Below, piece after piece: positions 7,015 through 15,400 of a stretch of DNA of 15,517 bases. The position numbers and the translations under genes are program-made. The DNA lies in contig JAISLO010000167.1 in the NCBI GenBank assembly GCA_031290815.1, positions 1 through 15,517 on the forward strand, given 5' to 3'. The stretch is from Synergistaceae bacterium (GTDB lineage Bacteria > Synergistota > Synergistia > Synergistales > Synergistaceae). Each line of letters begins with the position of its first letter. Position 1 is the stretch's first letter. A model generated the notes under the pieces. That model worked only from the letters and a program-made list of their open reading frames with translations, made no database searches and was not told the origin of the DNA.

Positions 7015-9086
7015 TAAAGCGTGACCTTCTGCTCGAGATAGGCGTCGAGGAGATACCGGCAAGCTCGATGACGAGAGTCATAGGAGAATTGGACAGGATG
7101 GCGAAGGCTGGCCTGGACGAGATGCGAGTGCGTTACGAAAAGGTAAGGGCTATGGGAACGCCGAGGCGGATAGTTCTGTACGTCAACGATCTAGCGGACA
7201 GGCAGGACGACTTCGAAGAGACCGTAAAGGGACCTCCGAAGACGCAGGCGCTTGATCCGAGCGGAGAATACACGAAGGCGGCCCTCGGCTTCGCAAAGAG
7301 CAGGGGCGCGGACGTCTCCGACCTCAAGTTCGAGGAAGTGAAAGGGGTGGAGTATCTGCATGCCGTGATAAGGAAGGCTGGGATGGCGACAAGGGATCTC
7401 CTGCCAGAATTTCTCTCGGGCCTCATTAAAAAACTGCCGTTCCAGAAGAACATGTACTGGGCAAACCCCTCGGTGCGCTTCGCGCGTCCGGTTCGCTGGA
7501 TAGCGGCGCTGTGGGACTGTGATGTGATACGGGTTCAATTCGGAGACGTGATAAGCGGAGGAAAAAGCAGGGGGCATCGGTTCATGGGCTCGAAGTCGGT
7601 CGCGATCTCAAGCGCGTCCGAGTACGAGGCCGCGATGGACCGCGAGTTTGTGATAGTCGATCATGAGAGGCGCAAGAGGATGATAAAGGATGGCGTCGCG
7701 GATCTGGCGCGCGAGATAGGCGGCGTCGCGGACGACGACCCTGACCTCCTGGAGGAGAACGCTCAGCTCGTGGAGTATCCGGCGCCGTTCCGGGGTTCCT
7801 TCGACGAGCGGTTCCTCGACATACCAGACGAGGTGCTGATAACGACGATGAAAAAGAACCAGAGATACTTCCCAGTGAGGGATGCCTCAGGCAAACTCAT
7901 GGCCCATTTCATCGGGGTCAGCAATAATAAAGCCAGGGACATGGACGTCGTGAGGGATGGCAACGAGAGAGTCCTCAGGGCGCGCCTGTATGACGCCGCT
8001 TTCTTCTGGAAGGAGGACAGATCACGATCGTTGGAATCTCGTATCCCGGAGCTGAAAAAAGTGCTCTATCAGGTGCAGCTCGGGTCGATATATGACAAGT
8101 GCGAGCGTGTACGCGCCCTCTCGAGCTGGCTTGTCGATGTCCTTGGCATGGAAGACGTCAGAGAGACCGTCAAACGCGCCGCGAGTCTTTCCAAAGCAGA
8201 TCTGACGACCGGCATGGTGTTTGAGTTTCCCGAGGTGCAGGGCGTGATGGGCCGCGAATACGCCAAATTTGACGGCGAACCCGACGCGGTGGCGGCGGCC
8301 ATATACGAACAATACCTTCCGAGGTTTGCCGGAGACGAGCTTCCAAGCGGAAGGGAAGGCGCGATCATAGGCATTTGCGACAGGGCGGACTCGATAATAG
8401 GAATCCATAAAGCCGGCCTGCCGCCGACCGGCTCGCAGGATCCCTACGGCCTTCGCAGGGCCGCGCGATGCGTCAACGAGATACTGTGGGGGCTCGGGAT
8501 GGATGTGGATCTCGACAAACTGTTCGGTAAAGGCGCGGAACTGCTCCAGGCGGATGGCGGAACAATGAAGAATGTGGCTGATTTCTACCGCCAGAGGCTG
8601 TATAATCAACTGCGTGAACGGGGGTATGGACATGGCACTACGAGTTTGGCCGTGGGAGCTATGGGCTTGAGACCTCTTCAGGCCGTCAGGATGCTGCGAG
8701 CGTTCGACGAGGCGAGCGGGTCCGAATGGTTTACGTCGTTAGTGACGTCGTCCATCCGCGTCGGCAATATCTTGAACAAGCTGCCCTCCGGAGAGATCGA
8801 GTCGCTTGAGCTTGACGAATCAAGCCTTGCCGCCTCTCAGGAGAGGGACCTGAAATCGGCACTCGACGTTCAGAGCGAGGCGGTGCGGGTGTCTCTCTCG
8901 TCGTTCGACTGGAGCGCGGTCTGTTTGGCGCTGTCCAAGCTCTCACCAGTGATATCGAACTTCTTCGACGGGGTGATGGTGATGGACTCCGACCCGGTCT
9001 CCAGAGGAAACAGGCTGGCCCTGCTCGTCAGATGCAGAAATCTTTTCGACTCCATCGGCGATTTTTCTCTGATAAAACAGGGATGA
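7011..9086 (+). CDS. glyS: Glycyl-tRNA synthetase beta subunit
   Basis: The 691-residue protein is the normal length for GlyS, the tRNA-binding subunit paired with GlyQ. It opens with LLLEIGVEEIPASSM, the standard GlyS N-terminus. The middle has WANPSVRFARPVRWIAALWD and ETVKRAASLSKADLTTGMVFEFPEVQGVMG, followed by the HD-like domain region ending ICDRADSIIG and PPTGSQDPYGLRRAA. A DALR anticodon-binding domain closes the protein (about 575-685, SPVISNFFDGVMVMDSDPV then NRLALL). It overlaps glyQ by 4 bases. Ribosome-site-like GGGGAG and AAGGG lie just upstream. There is no terminator between its stop and the mreB promoter, so some read-through into mreB is possible. Confidence 0.98.
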   Translation: MIKRDLLLEIGVEEIPASSMTRVIGELDRMAKAGLDEMRVRYEKVRAMGTPRRIVLYVNDLADRQDDFEETVKGPPKTQALDPSGEYTKAALGFAKSRGADVSDLKFEEVKGVEYLHAVIRKAGMATRDLLPEFLSGLIKKLPFQKNMYWANPSVRFARPVRWIAALWDCDVIRVQFGDVISGGKSRGHRFMGSKSVAISSASEYEAAMDREFVIVDHERRKRMIKDGVADLAREIGGVADDDPDLLEENAQLVEYPAPFRGSFDERFLDIPDEVLITTMKKNQRYFPVRDASGKLMAHFIGVSNNKARDMDVVRDGNERVLRARLYDAAFFWKEDRSRSLESRIPELKKVLYQVQLGSIYDKCERVRALSSWLVDVLGMEDVRETVKRAASLSKADLTTGMVFEFPEVQGVMGREYAKFDGEPDAVAAAIYEQYLPRFAGDELPSGREGAIIGICDRADSIIGIHKAGLPPTGSQDPYGLRRAARCVNEILWGLGMDVDLDKLFGKGAELLQADGGTMKNVADFYRQRLYNQLRERGYGHGTTSLAVGAMGLRPLQAVRMLRAFDEASGSEWFTSLVTSSIRVGNILNKLPSGEIESLELDESSLAASQERDLKSALDVQSEAVRVSLSSFDWSAVCLALSKLSPVISNFFDGVMVMDSDPVSRGNRLALLVRCRNLFDSIGDFSLIKQG

Positions 9087-9091
9087 TTGAT

Positions 9092-9118
9092 TTGACTTGG
9101 TAAATTATCGTTTATAAT
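9092..9118 (+). promoter_or_regulatory. Candidate sigma-70-type promoter for mreB and the flagellar genes
   Basis: TTGACT (9092-9097) matches the -35 consensus at 5 of 6 and TATAAT (9113-9118) is perfect, but the spacer is only 15 bp. It sits directly after the glyS stop and about 97 bp before the mreB start, leaving a long leader with no obvious structure. Confidence 0.5.
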
Positions 9119-9214
9119 CCTGCTGTTGTGTTAGGAATCGCTGGGCGCGTGATCTGATAATAACGGCGGCGGAGGCGGGTTTGCCGTAAGTGGCTGCTTG
9201 TGAGGTGAGGCCCT

Positions 9215-10255
9215 TTGTTGGGGAAGGATATAGGAATAGATCTTGGAACCGCCACAGTCCTTATTTTTATGAAGGATAAGGGCGTTGTGCTGAGAGAACC
9301 GTCGGTGGTGGCCATGGATCAGAACAGCGGGAGGATTCTCGCGGTAGGAGACGACGCCAAGCTGATGCTGGGCAAAAACCCGGGAAACATCGTGACGGTC
9401 CGTCCCCTCAAAGACGGGGTCATAGCGGACTACACCATGACCGAGGTGATGCTCAGGCTGTTTATAAAGAAGGTGACCACTGGGCTGGAGCGCATAATGC
9501 GCCATCGAGTCATGATCTGCGTGCCGTCCGGGGCGACCGACGTCGAGCGCAGGGCGGTGCTCGAAGCCGCGCTGGAGGTAGGCGCCAAGGAGGCGTACCT
9601 CATCGAAGAGCCCATGTCGGCGGCTATCGGCGCGGGTCTCGACATTGCGGAGCCAAGGGGAAATCTCGTCGTCGACATCGGGGGCGGCACGACGGATGTG
9701 GCCGTGATATCGCTCGGCGGCATAGTGGTGTCGGAGTCGATGCGAGTCGGCGGAGACCGATTTGACGAGTCCATCATCCGCTACGTCAAGAGGCAGTTCA
9801 ACCTCGCGATAGGCGAGCAGATGGCGGAAAATCTCAAGGTCAAAATAGGAACCTGTTTCCCAGGGATCTCGGACGAAATCAGCATGGATATAAGGGGGCG
9901 GGACCTCATCCAAGGGCTGCCACGCCAGGTGACCATAACGAGCACTGATGTGTCCAAGGCCATAGAGGAAGCGATCGGACTTATAATAAATGGAATTCGA
10001 AGGGTGCTGGAGCTAACGCCCCCGGAACTCGCTGCCGATATTATAGATAGGGGAGTCATCCTCACGGGTGGAGGAGCGCTCTTGCGAGGACTGCCGGAAC
10101 TTGTGACGCAGCAGACCGAGATAGAAACGATCGTTGCCGATTCACCGATGGAGTGCGTTGCGCTCGGTACGGGCAAGGCGCTTCAGACGCTGGACAAGTT
10201 CAAAGAGGCGGGTACTGTTCTGTCGGCCATAAGAAGGGGCGGCAGAAGACGCTAG
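9215..10255 (+). CDS. mreB: Rod shape-determining actin homolog MreB/Mbl
   Basis: The 346-residue protein has all actin-fold nucleotide sites: phosphate-1 DIGIDLGTATVLIF (5-18), phosphate-2 LVVDIGGGTTDVAVISLGG (about 151-169) and adenosine motif ILTGGGALLRGLPEL (from about 282). MreB forms membrane-bound filaments that guide cell-wall synthesis along the rod. The start is one of two adjacent TTG codons (9215, 9218); GAGGTG 7 bases before 9215 favours the first. The C-terminus ends in a basic RRGGRRR tail. Because the next genes encode flagellar rod proteins, it may correspond to the Bacillus Mbl paralog, which has the same neighbours. Sequence alone does not separate MreB from Mbl here, and another mreB may exist elsewhere. 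Confidence 0.96.
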   Translation: MLGKDIGIDLGTATVLIFMKDKGVVLREPSVVAMDQNSGRILAVGDDAKLMLGKNPGNIVTVRPLKDGVIADYTMTEVMLRLFIKKVTTGLERIMRHRVMICVPSGATDVERRAVLEAALEVGAKEAYLIEEPMSAAIGAGLDIAEPRGNLVVDIGGGTTDVAVISLGGIVVSESMRVGGDRFDESIIRYVKRQFNLAIGEQMAENLKVKIGTCFPGISDEISMDIRGRDLIQGLPRQVTITSTDVSKAIEEAIGLIINGIRRVLELTPPELAADIIDRGVILTGGGALLRGLPELVTQQTEIETIVADSPMECVALGTGKALQTLDKFKEAGTVLSAIRRGGRRR

Positions 10256-10338
10256 AGCGGCGCAGCGGCCGGATATAAGAAACGCCGTCTGATTCGATCT
10301 CCTCCCCATGATAATCACGACAGTCTGGAGGCGAGGGG

Positions 10339-11160
10339 ATGTTCAGAGGTTTTTACGCGGGGGCGTCCGCGATGCTAGTGCAGGAGAAGATGCTTGACGT
10401 AGTGGGGAACAACCTCGCCAACGTCGATACCGCCGGTTTTCGCGGCCGCGTTGCGGTCAATCAATCCTTTCCCGAGGTGTTGATGGACCGCATCGAGCGG
10501 TATACCATAGTGGACGAGGCCCTCAACGAGGAACTTGGAGACAAGAAGTTCTTTCCTTATATCAGAGGACGGGTACCGATAGGAACGATGCCTCTCGCGA
10601 ACGTGATGAGCGAGACAGCCATGTCTCAGGAGCCGGGCGTGGTTCAATATACCGACAATCCCCTTGACGTTATGATAAACGGCGAAGGATTCTTCGTCGT
10701 CGAGGACGGGAACGGCAACACGTTCTACACGAGAGCCGGCAGCTTTCAAAGGGGGCCGGCCGGTCAGCTCGTGACCCATGAGGGCGAGTTCGTGCTTGGT
10801 GCCGGCGGCAGGATTGCGCTTGGCGAGGTCGGGCAGATCTTCGTGGACGAGACTGGACAGATACTCGCCGACGGGGAGGTGCTGGGGCAGCTCCAGGTCG
10901 TGAGTTTCGATTCGCCGACCTACCTGCGTCAGGCTGGAAGGTCACTGTTGTCTGAAACGCCCGAGTCCGGCGCTCCGACGCCAGTGGCGGCGCCTCAGAT
11001 CGTTGGGGGCGCGTTGGAGAGGTCCAACGTAAGCGTGGTAAACGAAATGGTCCGCATGATAGAGGCAAACCGCGCGTATGAAGCGGCGGGGCGCACGGTG
11101 ACGATTCAGGATGAATTGACGAGCAGGCTCTTCAGCGCCGTCGGCAGGCCCACGTCGTAA
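10339..11160 (+). CDS. flgF: Flagellar basal-body rod protein FlgF (FlhO-like)
   Basis: The 273-residue protein belongs to the flagellar rod/hook family. Its N-terminus, MFRGFYAGASAMLVQEKMLDVVGNNLANVDTAGFRG, shortened here to the key NNLANVDTAGF (29-39), is the family signature. The FlgE/F/G central domain carries NPLDVMINGEGFFVV and FYTRAGSF. The C-terminus has LERSNVSVVNEMVRMIEANRAYEA, the coiled-coil partner of the N-terminus in rod subunits. FlgF makes part of the proximal/distal rod junction and is exported by the flagellar type III apparatus without a signal peptide. GGAGG lies 7 bases before the ATG. The 83-bp gap after mreB shows no promoter or terminator. It is named FlgF over FlgG because the next gene is a better FlgG. 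Confidence 0.9.
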   Translation: MFRGFYAGASAMLVQEKMLDVVGNNLANVDTAGFRGRVAVNQSFPEVLMDRIERYTIVDEALNEELGDKKFFPYIRGRVPIGTMPLANVMSETAMSQEPGVVQYTDNPLDVMINGEGFFVVEDGNGNTFYTRAGSFQRGPAGQLVTHEGEFVLGAGGRIALGEVGQIFVDETGQILADGEVLGQLQVVSFDSPTYLRQAGRSLLSETPESGAPTPVAAPQIVGGALERSNVSVVNEMVRMIEANRAYEAAGRTVTIQDELTSRLFSAVGRPTS

Positions 11161-11233
11161 GCGGCGTTGACTTAAATATATAGAGAAGATGAATTCAATG
11201 ATTATAAATCGCGATATACGGGAGGTAATTTAA

Positions 11234-12022
11234 ATGCTTCGTTCACTCTGGTCCGGCGCAAGCGGTATGATAGCACAGCAGACTCACCTTGATGTAGTGT
11301 CCCACGATCTGGCGAACGTGAATACGTCAGGATATAAGAAACTGAGGGCCGATTTTCAGGATCTCATATACCAGATCAACCGCGAGCCTGGGGTTCCGGT
11401 AGATCCCGACTCGATGATCCCGACCGGCATACAGGTCGGGCTCGGCACGAAGGTCGCTGGCACCACCAGGATCTTTGCCCAGGGCTCCCTGCAGACGACC
11501 GATAACCCCACCGACGTGGCGATCGCCGGCGAAGGCTTCTACCAGGTGACCATGCCGGACGGCACGATAGCGTACACACGCGACAGCAACTGGAAGATAG
11601 ACGCCAACGGCCAGGTCGTCACGCACGACGGATACCTTCTGGAGCCAGGGATAGTCGTCCCTGAGGACGCGACCGATTTCAACGTCAGCATGACGGGAGG
11701 GGTCACCGTTAAGCTCGCCGGAGAGGTGGAGACAGAGGAAATTGGCCAGATCGAGCTCGCCCGCTTTATAAACCCGGCGGGGCTTCGTTCGATCGGCAGA
11801 AACCTCTTCCTGGAGACGGGCGCAAGCGGCGCGCCCATAGTCGGAGAGCCAGGCGAAGAGGGCTTCGGTACGCTCGAACAGAGAACCCTCGAAATGTCGA
11901 ACGTACAGGTCGTGGAGGAGATGGTCGAGATGATCGTAGCTCAGAGGGCATACGAGGCGAACTCCAAGACCATCACGACGGCGGACGAACTTCTCCGCAT
12001 CGCCAACAACCTGAAACGTTAA
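11234..12022 (+). CDS. flgG: Flagellar distal rod protein FlgG
   Basis: At 262 residues it matches FlgG length (about 260). It follows FlgG along its whole length: LWSGASGMIAQQTHLDVVSHDLANVNTSGYKK, central QGSLQTTDNPTDVAIAGEGFYQV and AYTRDSNWKIDANGQVVTHDGY, and terminal MSNVQVVEEMVEMIVAQRAYEANSK; each is listed here as separate short blocks. FlgG forms the distal rod that passes through the P and L rings. The N- and C-terminal heptad-rich segments pair in the assembled rod. GGAGGT lies 7 bases before the ATG. The 73-bp gap upstream is AT-rich and has no promoter with acceptable spacing. There is no signal peptide, as expected for type III export. Confidence 0.96.
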   Translation: MLRSLWSGASGMIAQQTHLDVVSHDLANVNTSGYKKLRADFQDLIYQINREPGVPVDPDSMIPTGIQVGLGTKVAGTTRIFAQGSLQTTDNPTDVAIAGEGFYQVTMPDGTIAYTRDSNWKIDANGQVVTHDGYLLEPGIVVPEDATDFNVSMTGGVTVKLAGEVETEEIGQIELARFINPAGLRSIGRNLFLETGASGAPIVGEPGEEGFGTLEQRTLEMSNVQVVEEMVEMIVAQRAYEANSKTITTADELLRIANNLKR

Positions 12023-12104
12023 AGCAAGTTCTGATTTGTATTCCGTCCTAATGGATTGGGGGGAAGGGACAGTGCGAACAAAAGGATTGATTTGGAGGCA
12101 ATGG

Positions 12105-13013
12105 ATGTCGAAATTGCCGGTCAGAGCGTGGAATATTCTCCTGATCTGCCTGTTTATTCTTCTCGCTTCCGGCACTGCCAACGCGGAGGAGGCGTTCGAT
12201 CTTCGCGTCGAAATCCCCCCGGCTATAGAGGCAAGGGATGGCGGTTTCTTCCTCGGGGAGTACGCCAACATAACGGGAGAGCAGGGTTTCGTGGATTCCG
12301 CCTCTATGGTATGGATAGAGCCGGTTGACGGACAGTTTGACATGGGGGACGTCATAAAAGCCCTTGGCGCTTCGGAGGCGGCCGGGAAGTCGGTCGCGCT
12401 CTCGATGCCGGAATCGGTGAAGGTCGTCAAGGAGTCGAGCGTGGCTGCGGAGCTCAGGGCCATGACCGCATGGAAGTGGAGGATAGATGTCGAGCGGATA
12501 GACGACGGAGAGCTCGACAGGTACGCGGGCTACTCGCTTCCGCCCAAGGTGCAGCCGGGCGCGAGGTCTGTGACCGTGAAGCTGATAGATGACGACGGGA
12601 GAAAAGTAAGCAGACAGATCAAGCTGAGATGGTTTCAGCCCGTCGTTTACTCGACGAAGGCCCTTCATAGAGGGTCAGTGGTCAATCGCTCCGATTTAAG
12701 GATGCGGGTCGGCGAGATAGGGATGACAGGCACTTACGCGTGGCTGCCGGAGCAGGTGGTAAACGCCTCACTCAGACAGTCGATAGGACCGGGCAGGCCG
12801 ATAGCGGCTGGGGATGTGACTCGCCCCGATCTGGTGAGGCCGGGAAGTTCGGTGACGCTCATTGCGCGCGTGAACGGCCTTGGCATAGAGACGCATGGAA
12901 TAGCGATGCAGAGAGGCGGAATCGGCGACGTCATCAAGGTGAAAAATCTATCCAGCAAAAAAGTCCTGTCTGGTAAAATAATCGATGCAGGAACGGTGTT
13001 GATAAGCCGATAA
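12105..13013 (+). CDS. flgA: Flagellar P-ring assembly chaperone FlgA
   Basis: From the ATG at 12105 the protein has 302 residues. This start is chosen because GGAGG is 6 bases before it and it yields a textbook Sec signal peptide (about residues 1-27) ending SGTANA|EEAF. Longer in-frame starts (GTG 12072, TTG 12036) would add a poorly placed extension. The C-terminal half is the FlgA/SAF region: STKALHRGSVVNRSDLRMR, RQSIGPGRPIAAGDVTRPDL, VRPGSSVTLIARVNGLGI and GDVIKVKNLSSKKVLSGKI. In the periplasm FlgA assists FlgI polymerisation around the rod. The N-terminal half is less conserved, which is usual. It sits between flgG and the ring genes it serves. Confidence 0.92.
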   Translation: MSKLPVRAWNILLICLFILLASGTANAEEAFDLRVEIPPAIEARDGGFFLGEYANITGEQGFVDSASMVWIEPVDGQFDMGDVIKALGASEAAGKSVALSMPESVKVVKESSVAAELRAMTAWKWRIDVERIDDGELDRYAGYSLPPKVQPGARSVTVKLIDDDGRKVSRQIKLRWFQPVVYSTKALHRGSVVNRSDLRMRVGEIGMTGTYAWLPEQVVNASLRQSIGPGRPIAAGDVTRPDLVRPGSSVTLIARVNGLGIETHGIAMQRGGIGDVIKVKNLSSKKVLSGKIIDAGTVLISR

Positions 13014-13050
13014 TGATGTTATGAGAGAGATTCGCCGGGGGGAATCTGTA

Positions 13051-13683
13051 ATGAAATACAAAGGTATGATTATCAAAGAAATCCGGGGAGGACGTAAGGC
13101 AAAGGTCAGCATGGGGTGTATGGCGCGTCTTTTTGTCGTTTTCGCGCTTTTGTGCGTCGCCGCGCCCGCCGGCGCTACTTCACTCTGGATAGACAGCAGC
13201 AGTCTCTTCACCGACAGGAAGGCGTCGCAAATTGGGGATGTCGTAATGGTGAAGGTCTCGGAGAAGGTTGATGACAGCGACGAGGGCCAGATAAGCACGA
13301 GCAAGACGACTAACGAAGATATCAAGTCCGGGATTGGAATACTGAACTTCATCAGGGCTTTTGGCTTCGGCTCCGATTCCTCGGCGAGCAGCAACACCAC
13401 GGTCGAGCGAACAAAGGAGCTGGAGACGACGATAAGCTGCCTCGTGGTCGATATCATGCCCAATGGGAACATGGTCATACAGGGCGATAAATATATGACC
13501 AGCGGCGCGGAGAAGATGAACGTGCGTTTCGAGGGGGTCGTCCGCCCTCGCGACATAGCGCACAATAACACCGTGGACAGCAGCAGGGTCGCCAACGCGA
13601 TGATTACGGTGACCGGCAAGGGCATCGTGTCGAGAACGCAGCGCCCGGGCCTGATAAATCAGATCATACAGGCAATTTTCTGA
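13051..13683 (+). CDS. flgH: Flagellar L-ring protein FlgH
   Basis: FlgH forms the outer-membrane L ring around the distal rod. Family segments seen are SLFTDRKASQIGDVVMVKVSE, the serine/threonine-rich middle, LVVDIMPNGNMVIQGDK, VRFEGVVRPRDIAHNNTVDSSRVANAMITVTGKG, and the hydrophobic end QIIQAIF, all in family order. From ATG 13051 (GGGGG 8 bases before) it has 210 residues, slightly shorter than the enterobacterial protein. The N-terminus has a hydrophobic stretch ending PAGA|TS, which looks like a Sec signal with signal peptidase I cleavage. A cysteine occurs inside the hydrophobic stretch (LLC), but it does not form a good lipobox. Other starts (13021, 13111, 13120) remain possible, and the last two would give a more usual signal length. 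Confidence 0.93.
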   Translation: MKYKGMIIKEIRGGRKAKVSMGCMARLFVVFALLCVAAPAGATSLWIDSSSLFTDRKASQIGDVVMVKVSEKVDDSDEGQISTSKTTNEDIKSGIGILNFIRAFGFGSDSSASSNTTVERTKELETTISCLVVDIMPNGNMVIQGDKYMTSGAEKMNVRFEGVVRPRDIAHNNTVDSSRVANAMITVTGKGIVSRTQRPGLINQIIQAIF

Positions 13684-13724
13684 CGGCCGGGCGGTCACGT
13701 CTTATAGAGAGGAGCGCGGTAAAC

Positions 13725-14852
13725 ATGGAGGTACGCAGAGTTGTATGGATTTTACCCTTGATGGTGTGTTTGATCTGTCTCGGGACGCTGTCGACGTCCG
13801 GCACGGCTTACGCGGCGTTGCAGCCGATGGTCCGTCTGAAGGACCTAGCCACTGTGGAGGGCGTCAGGGACAATCAGCTCGTTGGCATGGGGCTTGTGGT
13901 GGGTCTTCAGGGGACCGGGGACAAGGGGCGCATGGCCAATCAGATGATGGCTAACATGACGGATCAATTCGGAGTGACCATGGACCCACGGCAGCTGAAC
14001 AGCAAGAATGCCGCCGTGGTGACTGTGACATGCCAGCTCTCGCCGTTCCTTCAGGAGGGGCAGAACACAGACGTCTTGGTCAGCGCGATAGGCGATGCCA
14101 AGAGCCTCGAGGGCGGGGTACTTCTCCAGACTCCGCTCAAGGCGGCAAACGGCGAGATATACGCCGTGGCTCAGGGGCCTCTCACCATAGGAGGTTGGTC
14201 CGACAGCGGATCAGCCTCGTCCGTCAAGAAGAACGTCGTAACCGTCGGGCGCATTCCTAACGGAGCCATAGTCGAGCGCGGCGTGGACATGCCGTATTCA
14301 TACAATGGGACTGTGAACCTGCTTCTCAGGCGGTCCGATTTCACAACCGCCAGCAGGGCGGCCGCCGCGATCAACTCGAAGTTCGGCAATGTAGCTCACG
14401 CCGTCGATGGCCGCGTGATATCAGTCGCCATCCCAGCCAAATATACGAACTCGCCCTCGGCGTTCATAGCCTCCATAGAGGGCGTTCAGGTAAGGCCCGA
14501 TACCGTGGCGAAGGTTGTGGTGAACGAGCGCACCGGCACCATAGTGATGGGAGGCAACGTCACGATAGGAAACACGTCTGTCGCCCACGGAAGCCTGACC
14601 GTCAGGGTAACGGAGAGTCCAGAAGTAAGCCAGCCCGGACCGTTGAGCGGAGGGACCACGACGACGACGCCGAGGTCAGACGTGTACGCCCAGGAGAACA
14701 GCCCGCAGCTCGTCGAGCTTCCGACCACCGCGACGGTGGAGGATCTGACGAACGCTATGAACTCGGTGGGCGCTTCCCCAAGGGATCTGATAGCTGTTCT
14801 CCAGGCTATGGACGAGGCCGGCGCTCTTCACGGCGAACTCGTGATCCAGTAG
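13725..14852 (+). CDS. flgI: Flagellar P-ring protein FlgI
   Basis: The 375-residue length is normal for FlgI, the periplasmic ring that surrounds the rod at the peptidoglycan layer. A Sec signal peptide (about 1-30) ends TAYA|ALQ. The mature protein begins with the family block VRLKDLATVEGVRDNQLVGMG followed by LVVGLQGTGD. Further blocks are KNAAVVTVTCQLSPF, GGVLLQTPLKAANGEIYAVAQG, VRPDTVAKVVVNERTGTIV, VSQPGPLSGG and a C-terminal region SVGASPRDLIAVLQAMDEAGALHGELV that matches the FlgI end in order and spacing. AGGAG lies 10 bases before the ATG. It lies 41 bp after flgH and 12 bp before flgJ, so all three are surely co-transcribed. Confidence 0.97.
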   Translation: MEVRRVVWILPLMVCLICLGTLSTSGTAYAALQPMVRLKDLATVEGVRDNQLVGMGLVVGLQGTGDKGRMANQMMANMTDQFGVTMDPRQLNSKNAAVVTVTCQLSPFLQEGQNTDVLVSAIGDAKSLEGGVLLQTPLKAANGEIYAVAQGPLTIGGWSDSGSASSVKKNVVTVGRIPNGAIVERGVDMPYSYNGTVNLLLRRSDFTTASRAAAAINSKFGNVAHAVDGRVISVAIPAKYTNSPSAFIASIEGVQVRPDTVAKVVVNERTGTIVMGGNVTIGNTSVAHGSLTVRVTESPEVSQPGPLSGGTTTTTPRSDVYAQENSPQLVELPTTATVEDLTNAMNSVGASPRDLIAVLQAMDEAGALHGELVIQ

Positions 14853-14864
14853 GGGGCCAATTAC

Positions 14865-15269
14865 ATGACGAACTTCGAAGCTATAAACAGGCCAAGTCTT
14901 CGCAACGCGGACGGGAGCATGTCAGTAGAGGAGTACCGCAGGCAGGAGAAGGCCCTTGAGACAAGCTGCAAGCAGTTCGAGGGAACGATGTTTTCGAAGA
15001 TATGGAAGGACATGATGAAGTCCGCAAGGTCGATCGGCGGCGAGGATGACAAGCGTATCTACGCCCCGTTGGAGGACACCGTGATGGAAATGGTCTCCGA
15101 GCACCTGAGCGAAAGTCAGGGCATAGGAGTGTGGAAGGTCCTCTACGACAATCTTCACAGTCAGTTGGAGGTTCCGGACGAGATAAAGGCCGAAGGGAAA
15201 ATGGCGGCGCATGCTGCCAACGAAGAGAAAAACGCCCAAAGCCTGAGGCCGTCTCGGAAAAGAGACTGA
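14865..15269 (+). CDS. flgJ: Flagellar rod-binding protein, FlgJ N-terminal domain only
   Basis: This 134-residue protein carries the rod-binding domain of FlgJ: CKQFEGTMFSKIWKDMMKSA (about 35-54) and MEMVSEHLSESQGIGVWKVLYDNL, in the usual order. The muramidase (glucosaminidase) domain that makes up the C-terminal half of enterobacterial FlgJ is absent; the gene ends in a charged, low-complexity tail (KRD). In such bacteria the domain acts as rod cap or scaffold, and a separate enzyme must open the peptidoglycan. No signal peptide is visible, in line with type III export. AGGGGG is 8 bases before the ATG. It is the last gene of the operon, directly before a strong terminator. Confidence 0.88.
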   Translation: MTNFEAINRPSLRNADGSMSVEEYRRQEKALETSCKQFEGTMFSKIWKDMMKSARSIGGEDDKRIYAPLEDTVMEMVSEHLSESQGIGVWKVLYDNLHSQLEVPDEIKAEGKMAAHAANEEKNAQSLRPSRKRD

Positions 15270-15291
15270 GGCGCGTAAAACAGACAATCAT

Positions 15292-15333
15292 AAAAAGCCG
15301 CCTGGCATTGGTATGCGCCAGGCGGCTTTTTTT
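15292..15333 (+). terminator. Strong intrinsic terminator after flgJ, probably bidirectional
   Basis: AGCCGCCTGGC and its perfect complement GCCAGGCGGCT form an 11-bp GC-rich stem with a 10-base loop, followed by seven Ts (15327-15333). Five As precede the left arm, so the stem could extend to 15 bp, and on the minus strand they provide a T run. It lies between convergent genes and can serve both. Confidence 0.95.
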
Positions 15334-15400
15334 ATGGCTATTATAATGCTGTATGCCGGTATCTAATGATTTACATAAAGTGTCCGGGGGGTTAGGGTTC

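Noticed and set aside
6109..7062. 317-codon open frame on the minus strand opposite glyQ
   Set aside because: The plus strand encodes a full, well-conserved GlyQ. The antisense product has no family features.
11167..11212. TTGACT and a TATAAA-like box upstream of flgG as a promoter
   Set aside because: Spacing is far too long (about 28 bp), and no sigma-28-type sequence was found either.
11327..12463. 378-codon open frame on the minus strand across flgG and flgA
   Set aside because: It overlaps two clear flagellar genes and has no domain or ribosome-site support.
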